This document shows positions 1 to 6,068 of a stretch of DNA of 12,647 nucleotides, piece by piece. Source of the DNA: Baffinella frigidus. Taxonomy: Eukaryota; Cryptophyceae; Cryptomonadales; Baffinellaceae. The stretch covers positions 234,528 to 247,174 of the forward strand of contig MU646795.1 in assembly GCA_026770585.1 (NCBI GenBank), read 5' to 3'. The translations under genes were made by a program, and so were the position numbers. The notes under the pieces are model-generated. The model saw only the letters and a list, made by a program, of their open reading frames with translations, did not search any database and was not told the origin of the DNA. How positions within the stretch are numbered: position 1 is the stretch's first letter; each line of letters begins with the position of its first letter.

Positions 1-2
1 GG

Positions 3-92
3 GGGGACGCGGCGGAGGAGGCTGAGAAGAAGAGGAGGCGCAAGGAGAAGAAGGAGAGGAAGCAGGCTGCTGCTGCTGCTGCCGCTGCTGCG
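3..92 (+). CDS. EEP nuclease gene, exon a (partial, charged and poly-Ala segment)
   Basis: The frame is open from the window edge and encodes an acidic-to-basic run (EEAEKKRRRKEKKERKQ) followed by eight alanines from GCT/GCC/GCG codons. It ends in GCG before GTACTT at 93, which leaves phase 0 and fits the next exon. The composition suggests a charged linker or helix inserted in the nuclease domain, not a catalytic part. The same frame would stay open through the following pyrimidine repeat as far as a TAA at 381, so retention of that sequence cannot be excluded. Membership in this gene rests only on phase and position. Confidence 0.45.
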
Positions 93-3000
93 GTACTTGT
101 TCTTCTTTATCGGCTGTTTCTTCTTCTTCCTCCTCCTCTCTTCTTCTTCTTTTTCTTCTTATGGGTCCTCTTCTTCTCATCCTTCTCCTCCTTCTTCTTT
201 TTCTTCTTCGTCGTCTTCTTCTTCTTCTCCTCCTCCTTCTTCGTCTTCTTCTGTTTTTTCTCCTTCTTCTTCTTCTTCTTCTTCTTCTTCTTCTCCTTCT
301 TCTTCTCCTTCTTCTTGATTACCCTCAGAAAGGACCTCAAGAGGCCCCTGATCATTTCGACAAGTGATCAACAACTAACCTAAGACCTGCTGCGGTACGT
401 CGAGGCTTCATCCAGTATTTAATTTATATGTTTAAATTCCCCACGCTCGCTCATATAAATTGCCCATGTTCGCTCAATACCCATGCTCGCTTGATTTATA
501 TGCTCACGAGCATGGGTATTGGAGCTTACCTCGAGTCTTGATCATCATCACATCTTCTTCTTCTTCTTCTTCTTCTTCTTTGTTACTCTCGAGTCTCAAG
601 TTGAGTCGGCGTCAAGCCACCCAAGATCAGGCGAGGAGCTATCGCAAAAGTCAAGTTCTCGGATTTCCAGGGGAATACACTCCAAAAGTGGATCGAAAGT
701 CCCTGACAGGGAGTCTACTAGAGCCCTTGCTTTTTACCATTGCTCCGCGTAAAATCCAGGGAGGGCTTGATCTCATCTGGACGAGTATTTGATTCAAAAA
801 CGCGCCTCCGTGGGGTATTCAAGTTTTTACTTCGGAAATTAGGCCAATGGCTCCAATTCTCTGCGGCGGCGAGTATGAAAATTAGATAGTCTTCTCCTCT
901 TGTTCTTTTTCTTCTTTATTACTCTCGAGCGTTAAGTTGAGTGGTCCAATAGTCTATCAGCCCTTGGCAGATCCGCCTCAGCATTCTAGCACCCTCAAAA
1001 GTTGTGTCCACACAATGAGGGTGGTGGAATGCTGAATCCAGCATCCAGGCTGGATCTATACTCTGCGTGCGCGTAGAAAGGTATTAGTCGCGGATTAGGT
1101 GTACCATCCTGATGACAATCGCCCTGATGAATCAACCTTCGTGTGATAAGTCAACAGTCGTGGGATAAGTCAACAGTCGTGGATAAGTCAATCTTTCGAC
1201 TCTCTGGCAGGCCAAGGCCGAAGCGGAGCGGGAGCTCAACGCCAAAGTGGTGCGTGTCTCCTTAAGTCAACCTTTGACTCAGGGGCCAGGGTTTGGGGTG
1301 TAGGGTCCACCCCAGGTCACAAGTCGGAATTTCAGTTTACTACACCATCTACGTGTAAAGTTGATTCACACCAGGGAAACACGCCACACGAGTTTGGAAT
1401 TGGAGCCGATGCCCGGCGGTATAACATTTTTTTGTACCAAGATTTTTTTTGGAGCGAAACGTTGCGTTTGAAATTCTCATTTATGACCTGGCGTGGTACC
1501 CTTGCTTGCTAAGTCTTCGTAGGAGATGTGGCCTCCGATGATGATCACCTTTTGGGTTCTCACCAGACCCTCTTGCTGGCGTTGTCTGCGACCAGACCCT
1601 GTGTCGTTCCCCGCCTCTCCACACAGCGGGCTACGAAGGGATTTCCGGTGGACAATCCACCGAATTTCCGTTACCTTATCCGTAGGAACCTCCCTATGTC
1701 CCTACGGTACTAGCTACCGTAGGGTCCAGAAACTATTCACTAGCTGGCTTGTTCAAAATTCCTTCGAAGCCCGCTGTGTGGGAATCCCCATCGCAAGAAC
1801 CACGGAAGGCTCTTCGAGGGTTATTCAAAAATCAATTTTCCAAGATTTTTTGGGAAACCCGGGCACTTGTCGGCCAAAAGTTGACAAACATGGATCAATG
1901 GCTCCAAGAAGGGGCCTGGGATAACCCTCACGAAGGGCCTTGCGTGGGACGTGCTGCCCACTCGAGACTGAAAGAAGGACTTTTCTGAAAAACTGGTTCC
2001 TTCCTAAATGTCGTAATTTCAAGCGGGGAGGTCCCTTTCCTTCCCGAAGATCCGGAGGGAACCCAAGCACTAAATCCTGAACCCTGATTCTTGAACCCTC
2101 AAGGGATTTCCCTGACGAATTTCCGGACCCTTAGGTTATTGCTCACGGACTGAGGCTCACCCTCAGGTTATTGAGCACGGGCTGCGGCTCCGGAGCGCGT
2201 ACGCGGAGCACGTGCAGATCAAGGGGGTCCCTGCCGCCGTTGAGGTGAATATCATGGGGGGGTGTCAAAATTGACCTGTGAAATTTCGGGGGGGGGGGGG
2301 TCGAAATATCTGCGAGCCCAAATTGAACGAGGTGATCTGATTCTCTGGGTGTGTGGTAGAAATTCGTCAACTTATGGAGTCAACCAACATACGTCAACCC
2401 GACTCAGGCAGAAGAAGATCTCATCCGGGAACATCATTCCATTAAATGAAAATGGGCATCGAAATTTACTACACAGAAGGCTCATACTAGTAATAGTAAA
2501 GGAATTGTGTAGTAAATTTCGTTGCCCAAATTCGTTTAATTAAATGATTGTCCCGGATGAGATCTTCTTCTGCCTGAGTCGGTTTGCCTTATGTTGGTTT
2601 ACTCCATAAGTTGACAAATGTGTAGCACACACCCAGGGAATCAATTTCCGGTCTCCTTATTTTGAAGAGACCCTATTCCTTCTTCTTCTTCTTCTTCTTC
2701 TTCTTCTTTTTTATTACTCTCAAGCCTGGAGAGGAGTGGTCCAAAAGACTATGCGCCCCGACCACTCTCTTCCGTATCAATCGAGAAGGGTTGCAGTGCC
2801 GTTACAGTTCCGTTGCAATTCCGTTGCAGGTCCGTTGCAGGACGTTTTAACCTCCTTTTCTTCACCGACTCATGACCTAAACCAGGTCGAGGCGGTCTGT
2901 ACGTGGTATCACGGGAAGCGCTTTTGACTGTTCTGACGCGCGGTTTGGTCTGGCGCGGTTCATACAGTTTAATCTCGAGATTTCGAAAAGAGATTTCACG

Positions 3001-4543
3001 GGCCCGCCTCGGCAGCATCTTCTAAAAAGAACGCTTGCTGACTCTTTCTGTAGCTCCGTTCTGGTTATGCAATGAAACATTGACTCTCTCTGCTGACTCA
3101 TGACCCATTCCTCTTGCTTCTCGACTGCCGCTGCCCATCGAGACAAAAGTCGAGAGTGGAACGTCTCAGAGCAAAAGTGGAACCTCCGTTAACTTAAGTA
3201 ATGGTCGAAACCAGGTCGAGCCGGCGTGCACGTCCTACCACGGGAAGCGCGGCGTCACGGTTGACTACCAGTGGGTCTCTCCTGAGGTCCCCGAAACCCT
3301 CAACCCCCGAACACGAAACCCTCAACCCTAAACGGCATGACTGTAGACTACCAGTGGGTCTCTCCTGAGGTGTCTGCCCCTAAACCCTACATCCCTGAAC
3401 CCTGAATCCTGAGCCCTGAACCCTGAACTCTGAACCCTGAACCCTGAACCCGGAACCCGGAACCAGGTTCAAGTGCTGGGGGTCTGGGAGATGCTGCCCG
3501 TCTCTCTGCTCGAGCGCCCGCACTCCATGGTATCTAACCCCTAAACCCTAAACCCTAAACCCTAAACCCTAAACCCTAAACCCTAAACCCTAAACCCTAA
3601 ACTCTCATCCCTAAACCCTAAACCCTAAACCCTTAACCCTAAACCCTAAACCCTAAACCCTCAACCCTCAACCCTCAACCCTAAAACCCTAAAACCCACA
3701 CCCTAAATTCTTAACCCTAAACCCTTAACCCTAGACCCTAAACTCTAAATCATAAAACCTCCCTCTAGATCCTTAACCTTAGACCCTAAACCCTCAAACC
3801 CAAACCCCAAACCCCAACCCCCAAAACCTACATTCTACACCCCGAACCCTGAACCCTCAACCCTGAACCCAAAGTACTTGATTCTGAGGACACACAGAAG
3901 GTACTGACGAATGTGGAGACGCACTGTTCTAGGCTCTAACGGTAGGCCTGTGGCAAGTAGCCAAGGACGACCCTAGGGGCGGTGCGTATCTCTGAGAAAA
4001 ATAGGGCCTTATTTAAGAGCGCCCGGCCCGGCCAGGGCCATACCCCCGCGCCCCCCGCCCCCCCTGCAGACCCCAGCGACTTTACACGGGTTACGAGCCT
4101 GACCGGGGTCTCTCGCGCAACCCCTGTTCCTCGCCCGGCCTCGAGTCAATTCTGATATTCTTTCCCAGGAAACACGCGCCACCAGTCAGTAATCGGAGCC
4201 CTTGGTGGGCGCAATAATGTTTCATGCGCACCAGGAAACGCTGTTCAAAGGAGGGAGCCTCAACCTTAGATTCCGATTTGTGACCTGGCGTGGCGCTGGC
4301 GAATGGCCATTCGCCAGAGTCCTGGGAAACGCGTCCAGCCTAGCGCCTGATTGCGAAGCCACTTTGGTGCTGCCCAACGCCTGCCGGGTTAATCCCTAAC
4401 CCCTGACTCCTGGCCCCACATCGCTCAACGCTAAACCCCAAGCCCCAAACCAGGCGAATGGGCGGCCATACGCGGGGCTACCCTCTCGCTCCTGGGGCTC
4501 AGACCACATGGCTCTCGCGTCCATGCTGCGCATCCATCGGTGA
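3..4543 (+). CDS. CCR4/Angel-like EEP-family nuclease, C-terminal part, six exons (gene runs in from left edge)
   Basis: Seen: joining 3-92, 1211-1249, 2167-2244, 3215-3286, 3467-3529 and 4454-4543 gives one open frame ending in TGA. Every junction is GT..AG and phase 0. The C-terminal peptide carries, in order, GLRLRSAYAEHV, SYHGKRGVTVDYQW, VLGVWEMLP and GLPSRSWGSDHMAL. Known: this order (L-x-S-A-Y, T-x-Y/C-H-x-R/K-x-x-V-T-V-D-Y, then G-L-P-x-x-x-x-S-D-H-x-x-L) ends the EEP nucleases of the CCR4/Angel/Nocturnin/PDE12 group, most of which trim poly(A) or act on RNA 3' ends. The Asp of V-D-Y and the Asp-His of S-D-H belong to the metal-dependent active site. Inferred: a poly(A)- or RNA-processing nuclease. 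The earlier catalytic motifs (N-x-E, D-x-N) would lie left of the window. Subfamily is uncertain; V-T-V-D-Y leans towards Angel. The first two exons are less certain than the last four. Confidence 0.72.
97..316 (+). repeat. (TTC)n/(TCC)n pyrimidine microsatellite in intron 1
   Basis: About 220 nt of nearly pure pyrimidine follows the purine-rich exon a (GAG/AAG codons) and a CTG/GCT run at 66-92. The purine and pyrimidine tracts are roughly complementary and could fold together in RNA or form triplex DNA. Long Ser-, Leu- or Lys-rich frames here are products of the repeat, not genes. The tail after it (TTGATTACCCTCAG) resembles the tail that follows the other TTC tracts in the window. Confidence 0.9.
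475..521. repeat. 15-bp perfect inverted repeat in intron 1
   Basis: Arms 475-489 and 507-521 are exact reverse complements (CAATACCCATGCTCG on the left) with a 17-nt loop. The left arm also belongs to an AT-rich cluster in which CCCAYGYTCGCT is repeated three times (about 439-491). No function is assigned. Confidence 0.8.
555..612 (-). repeat. TTC tract with conserved tail, copy A (possible minus-strand retroelement 3' end)
   Basis: A (TTC) run is followed by TTTGTTACTCTCGAGTCTCA and then AAGTTGAGTCGG. The same layout recurs at 898-947 and 2680-2745. Read on the minus strand, a unique body ends in CTCGAGAGTAA(TAA) followed by (GAA)n, the layout of a LINE or SINE 3' end. The inference comes from layout only; no reverse transcriptase is present. 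Confidence 0.5.
898..955 (-). repeat. TTC tract with conserved tail, copy B
   Basis: A short interrupted TTC tract is followed by TTATTACTCTCGAG, then AAGTTGAGTGGTCCAATAGT. It shares the tail with copies A and C, and beyond the tail the GAGTGGTCCAA block with copy C. Confidence 0.5.
978..1055. repeat. Imperfect hairpin (arms 978-1007 / 1010-1035) with adjacent small hairpin
   Basis: Segment 978-997 matches the reverse complement of 1016-1035 at 18 of 20 positions. The inner TTGTGT / ACACAA (1002-1007 / 1010-1015) pairs as well, leaving a 4-nt bulge. Immediately after, ATCCAGC / GCTGGAT (1036-1042 / 1049-1055) forms a second hairpin. Within an intron this is a plausible structured RNA or a tiny foldback element; neither is proven. 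Confidence 0.65.
1145..1190. repeat. 18-19 bp tandem repeat (GATAAGTCAACAGTCGTG)
   Basis: Two full units and a partial third lie end to end, starting at 1145, 1164 and 1182, about 30 bp before exon b. Related AAGTCAAC words occur just outside (about 1130 and 1263). Confidence 0.8.
1211..1249 (+). CDS. EEP nuclease gene, exon b (39-nt micro-exon)
   Basis: A pyrimidine-containing tract ending in TCTCTGGCAG precedes the exon, and GTGCGT follows it. The 13 codons read AKAEAERELNAKV in phase 0 at both ends, with mostly G or C at the third position, unlike the surrounding intron. The peptide is amphipathic and continues the Ala/Lys/Glu character of exon a. An alternative donor at 1247 would drop the final Val. 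There is no family motif here, so the call depends on splice signals, phase and codon character. Confidence 0.5.
1371..1497 (+). repeat. Dispersed repeat D, copy 1 (intron 2)
   Basis: It shares with 4164-4293, in the same order and direction, CCAGGGAAACACGC, GGAGCC, a GGCGGTATAACATTTTTT-like block, GAAACG and a final TTATGACCTGGCGTGG block. The two copies are clearly diverged and have indels. No reading frame is conserved between them. Confidence 0.6.
1700..1724. repeat. 10-bp perfect hairpin CCCTACGGTA / TACCGTAGGG
   Basis: The arms are exact, with a 5-nt loop. The sequence resembles the CCTACNGTAGGG core of the small palindromic elements at 5160-6680. A second small hairpin (CGGTGGA / TCCACCG) lies at 1646-1662. 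Confidence 0.7.
1808..1939. repeat. Imperfect inverted repeat in intron 2
   Basis: Segment 1808-1825 (GGCTCTTCGAGGGTTATT) is nearly complementary to 1920-1939 (GATAACCCTCACGAAGGGCC), enclosing about 94 nt. It may be a worn foldback element. Otherwise 1250-2134 shows no supported gene. Confidence 0.5.
2135..2198 (+). repeat. 32-bp tandem duplication spanning the 3' splice site of exon c
   Basis: Segments 2135-2166 and 2167-2198 both begin GTTATTG, preceded by TTAG and TCAG respectively, and share CACGGRCTGMGGCTC at the same offset. The duplication places two candidate acceptors 32 nt apart, which is not a multiple of three. Confidence 0.75.
2167..2244 (+). CDS. EEP nuclease gene, exon c (L-R-S-A-Y motif)
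   Basis: Twenty-six codons in phase 0 lie between CACCCTCAG and GTGAAT. They contain GLRLRSAYAEHV and IKGVPAAVE, matching the strand before the catalytic V-D-Y motif in CCR4/Angel proteins, where L-x-S-A-Y is typical. GC-rich third positions stand out from the flanks. The first 32 bases are a tandem copy of 2135-2166, including the AG acceptor. Splicing at the upstream AG (2134) would insert 32 nt and shift the frame into a TGA, so 2167 is preferred. Confidence 0.72.
2288..2300 (+). repeat. G13 homopolymer
   Basis: Thirteen consecutive G residues in intron 3, just before the foldback element. The length is prone to sequencing error. Confidence 0.9.
2338..2643. mobile_element. 306-bp foldback element (MITE-like) with 138-bp terminal inverted repeats
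   Basis: Arms 2338-2475 and 2506-2643 are reverse complements with scattered differences, joined by a 30-nt loop. The outer ends read TGATTCTCTGGG and its counterpart CCCAGGGAATCA; the inner end is GAAATTTACTACACA. Nearly the whole element is arm, so the transcript would form a long hairpin. No transposase is encoded and no convincing target-site duplication is visible. A fragment matching the outer arm (GTGTGTGGTACAAATTCGTC) occurs at 5760-5785. Confidence 0.85.
2680..2745 (-). repeat. TTC tract with conserved tail, copy C
   Basis: A (TTC) run is followed by TTTTATTACTCTCAAG, then GAGTGGTCCAAAAGACTATG, which matches copy B beyond the tail. See copy A for the interpretation. Confidence 0.5.
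2790..2844. repeat. 11-bp tandem repeat, five units (GTTGCARNTCC)
   Basis: Units start at 2790, 2801, 2812, 2823 and 2834, each a variant of GTTGCAGTTCC. The period is exact throughout. It lies in intron 3. Confidence 0.85.
2886..2937 (+). pseudogene. Decayed copy of exon d in intron 3
   Basis: It follows TAAACCAG, the same acceptor context as exon d. The first 36 nt match exon d at 29 positions and read VEAVCTWYHGKR against VEPACTSYHGKR. A TGA at 2925 then ends the frame, and only a short TGACTG-like block of the second half remains. It is an old duplicate that is unlikely to be used, though its acceptor is intact. Confidence 0.7.
3215..3286 (+). CDS. EEP nuclease gene, exon d (catalytic V-D-Y motif)
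   Basis: Twenty-four codons in phase 0 follow CGAAACCAG. The peptide includes VEPACTSYHGKRGV and TVDYQWVSPE. This corresponds to the E-x-x-x-T-x-Y-H...V-T-V-D-Y segment of CCR4/Angel nucleases, whose Asp is a catalytic residue. The donor is GTCCCC, a poor match to consensus. A copy of the second half of this exon with a slightly better GTGTCT donor sits 83 bp downstream, and a decayed copy of the exon sits 329 bp upstream. Confidence 0.8.
3334..3369 (+). pseudogene. Intact second-half copy of exon d in intron 4
   Basis: Thirty-two of 36 positions match 3251-3286, and the frame is intact (GMTVDYQWVSPE), followed by GTGTCT, a slightly better donor than the GTCCCC of exon d. An AG within it (CTACCAG at 3353) could act as an acceptor for a 15-nt piece. 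It is either a relic of exon duplication or an alternative donor segment. Confidence 0.7.
3371..3466. repeat. Degenerate CCCTGAA array filling intron 4
   Basis: About a dozen 7-nt units drift from CCCTAAA to CCCTGAA to CCCGGAA and end in AACCAG, which is the acceptor of exon e. Scattered CCCTCAA units also lie at 3297-3331. These are telomere-derived or telomere-like repeats inside a gene. Confidence 0.85.
3467..3529 (+). CDS. EEP nuclease gene, exon e
   Basis: Twenty-one codons in phase 0 run from CGGAACCAG to the donor GTATCT and read VQVLGVWEMLPVSLLERPHS then Met. In the family this is the V-L-x-x-L-P-x-x-x-L stretch between the V-D-Y and S-D-H motifs. The 180-nt intron before it is largely degenerate CCCTGAA repeat, and its acceptor lies inside that repeat. 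The exon is abruptly GC-rich and non-repetitive, which helps define its edges. Confidence 0.72.
3537..3880. repeat. Interstitial CCCTAAA array, block 1 (intron 5)
   Basis: It begins with about nine perfect CCCTAAA units (3538-3600). It then decays into variants (CCCTCAA, CCCTTAA, CCCCAAA, CCCTGAA) up to about 3880. The perfect core at one end with decay away from it is typical of interstitial telomeric sequence. Confidence 0.92.
4043..4074 (-). other. C-tract cluster with G-quadruplex potential on the minus strand
   Basis: Four runs of four to seven C are separated by GCG, G and TGCAGA. The stretch 3890-4163 around it is GC-rich and shows no gene. Confidence 0.6.
4164..4293 (+). repeat. Dispersed repeat D, copy 2 (intron 5)
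   Basis: Diverged homologue of 1371-1497, in the same direction; it also ends in TGTGACCTGGCGTGG. Both copies lie in introns of the same gene. Confidence 0.6.
4296..4317. repeat. 22-bp perfect palindrome
   Basis: CTGGCGAATGG is followed directly by its exact reverse complement, with no spacer. It lies immediately after dispersed repeat D copy 2. Confidence 0.9.
4454..4543 (+). CDS. EEP nuclease gene, terminal exon f (S-D-H motif and stop)
   Basis: The exon follows CCAAACCAG and runs 29 codons to TGA at 4541-4543. It contains GLPSRSWGSDHMALASML followed by RIHR. G-L-P-x(5)-S-D-H-x-x-L is the hallmark end of the CCR4/Angel/PDE12 nucleases. The Asp-His pair completes the active site, and the residues after it form the last strand, so the protein ends where the family usually ends. 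The intron before it is 924 nt and contains the CCCTAAA array and a dispersed repeat. Confidence 0.82.
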   Translation, partial: ANGRPYAGLPSRSWGSDHMALASMLRIHR

Positions 4544-4810
4544 CTCTGGGGCACAGTCATCCGGGCATGCTACACGGGACTGTATCCCCAGATCCGTGAC
4601 CGAGCGCTGGACACGACTCTGGACTCGTCGGTACGGAACGCTGGACAAGACTCAGGACACGTCGCTGATGAACATGTGCGGTAGGGCGTATGAGCCTACT
4701 GGCCACGTAAGGGATATACGGGAATCGTTCCTGCTCAGACGAAAGCTGGACAAGACACAGGAGGTGGCGGAGAGAGAAGGGTGGTTTATTCGGATAGACC
4801 TTTGTTAGTA
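4544..4810 (+). other. 3' region of the EEP gene, with a repeated GCTGGACAAGAC motif
   Basis: No separate gene is supported. A GCTGGACAMGACTCWGGAC-like word occurs at about 4607, 4640 and 4746. A frame from 4458 to 4808 overlaps exon f out of register and lacks independent support. No clear polyadenylation hexamer is seen. Confidence 0.4.
4680..4716 (+). repeat. Repeat R2, partial copy
   Basis: GTAGGGCGTATGAGCCTACT followed by GGCCACGTAAGGGATAT matches 6344-6378 in the same direction and 5591-5617 inverted. Confidence 0.75.
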
Positions 4811-4904
4811 CCAACACGGCCGCAATGTGCGCACCCCCACCGAGGCTGGCTGTGTTTGAAACGAGCATGCCCACGATACATCCCCCCCCGCGGGAGCCTC
4901 TAGC

Positions 4905-5073
4905 CCTTGGAGGTGGCTCAAATTGTGGTCTGGAAATTGGTCTGGAACAGAAATCCCAAAAGCTGATTTTGCACCAAGCTTGCGACTTCTCAAGTTGTAG
5001 TGGGGTCGAATCGACCCCGCTGTAAGGTAAAATGGCTCCAACTCCAGACCACAGTATGAGCCACCTCCCAGGG
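4905..5073. repeat. Inverted repeat with nested palindrome (foldback candidate)
   Basis: Segments 4911-4934 and 5043-5066 are complementary at 22 of 24 positions, and pairing extends a few bases outward. Inside, GGGGTCGA / TCGACCCC (5002-5009 / 5011-5018) is an exact hairpin with a 1-nt centre. No terminal motif is shared with the CAGGGG family, and no coding potential is supported. Confidence 0.7.
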
Positions 5074-5162
5074 CTGGTGGAGTGAGTTCCGGTGGTTGTA
5101 TTCACGTGCCCTCTGGAGCCATTGAAGGGCTTCACGGCCCGAGGAGGGCTCGTCCTGGACTA

Positions 5163-5276
5163 CAGGGGTACCTCGCTCATAAGATACCGCCCCCCCCATA
5201 GGACCCCCATAGGACCCTAGATAGTCCTACTGTAGGGTCCCAGAGGGGGCGCTTTCTTATGAGCGAGGCACCCCTG
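5163..5276. mobile_element. CAGGGGT palindromic MITE family, copy 1
   Basis: The element begins CAGGGGTACCTCGCTCATAA and ends with the complement (TTATGAGCGAGGCACCCCTG). It is 114 bp and flanked by TA on both sides (5161-5162, 5277-5278). The interior is a GC-rich near-palindrome built from CCTAGGG / CTACTGTAGGG words. It is too small to encode anything and depends on a transposase elsewhere. Confidence 0.88.
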
Positions 5277-5315
5277 TAGGTCCTCACAACGGGGATTGTT
5301 ACAATCCATGGCCTA

Positions 5316-5435
5316 CAGGGGTACCTCGCTCATAAGAAAGCGCCACCCCCTAGGACCCTACAGTAGGCCTATGCCTAGCTAGGGCCCTATGGTGGCCCCA
5401 GAGGGGGGCGCTTTCTTATGAGCGAGGTACCCCTG
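5316..5435. mobile_element. CAGGGGT palindromic MITE family, copy 2
   Basis: This 120-bp copy has near-perfect terminal repeats (CAGGGGTACCTCGCTCATAA at both ends) and flanking TA (5314-5315, 5436-5437). It is separated from copy 1 by 39 bp. The spacer contains a 15-nt hairpin, GGATTGT-T-ACAATCC (5293-5307). Confidence 0.88.
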
Positions 5436-5473
5436 TAAAGGTGGTGGTCACCCCCGTTACAGAGGGGACATGG

Positions 5474-5583
5474 GTTGAGAGGTACCTTGCTCATAAGGAG
5501 CCGCCTCTCCCCCCTAGGACCACTGTAGGGCCACATGTATGATAGGCCTACTGTAGGGTCCAAGGGGGGTGCGCCTCCTTATC
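5474..5583. mobile_element. CAGGGGT MITE family, copy 3 (degraded)
   Basis: It retains GGTACCTTGCTCATAAG on the left, the CTACTGTAGGGTCC core, and a truncated right arm ending near CCTCCTTAT. The terminal CAGGGG is lost on both sides. Repeat R2 begins 7 bp beyond the right end. Confidence 0.75.
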
Positions 5584-5590
5584 CTTTAAG

Positions 5591-5680
5591 TGGCCAGTAG
5601 GCTCATACGCCCTACGGTAGGGCCCTAGGACCTGCCTAGGGCGAGTTAGGGTGAATATTGACCCTATGGTCACTCAAGGG
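5591..5680 (-). repeat. Repeat R2, minus-strand copy
   Basis: The reverse complement matches 6278-6366 closely along about 90 bp, including CCTAGGCAGGTCCTAGGGCC and GTATGAGCCTACTGG. The two copies face each other across about 600 bp. Confidence 0.85.
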
Positions 5681-5828
5681 TTATAGTGAGTTTACCCTGT
5701 AGATGCACGTCAGGAGCTCCCTCAGCCGCATTGACTGACTATTCTTAAGTTGACATGCCGTGTGTGTGGTACAAATTCGTCAACTTTGGAGCAGAAAAGA
5801 AGCTTTCTCGCGCGCCCGGCCACCAGAT

Positions 5829-5915
5829 CTTTAGGTCCTTCAGGTTTTGCGAGCTCCCAACATAGGCGGACGCCGGAACTTGTTCTGCAGAAAAGCCATG
5901 CTTCCTTTCGGATCA
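5829..5915 (-). repeat. Repeat R1, copy 1
   Basis: About 87 bp is shared with 6424-6515 and, inverted, with 7133-7215. On the minus strand all three keep an open stretch of R-L-C-W-E-L followed by K/E-rich residues (here RTSSGVRLCWELAKPEGPK). It may be an exon fragment or part of a larger mobile element. Confidence 0.75.
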
Positions 5916-6068
5916 CATTCAGCCCCCCCGGGGCAGAGGATCTGCGTTGGTCTTTGGAGTCATTCAATATTTCTGGAGCCATTCGGTACTTGGGATGATA
6001 ATACCGGGAGTGCAGGTGTACTTCTTTGATACATTCATGTATCAATTCGGACCACCACACCCTGCACA

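Noticed and set aside
97-374. Ser-, Leu-, Lys- and Glu-rich frames on both strands
   Set aside because: Products of the TTC/TCC microsatellite.
1526-1924. 132-codon plus-strand frame in intron 2
   Set aside because: Its composition shows no domain or coding bias, and it overlaps hairpins and an inverted repeat. A short exon after TCTTCGTAG at 1524 is possible but unsupported.
3889-3939. Possible terminal exon reading DTQKVLTNVETHCSRL then TAA
   Set aside because: It has an AG before it and fits phase 0, but it lacks family motifs. Exon f at 4454 supplies the expected S-D-H ending.
840-5045. Recurring ATGGCTCCAA word (846, 1893, 5032) as a possible spliced-leader relic
   Set aside because: It does not match the dinoflagellate spliced-leader sequence as I know it, and has no consistent flanks.
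4458-5199. Overlapping frames of 116 and 192 codons around the end of the nuclease gene
   Set aside because: The plus frame overlaps exon f out of register, and the minus frames cross repeats and an inverted repeat; no recognisable protein.
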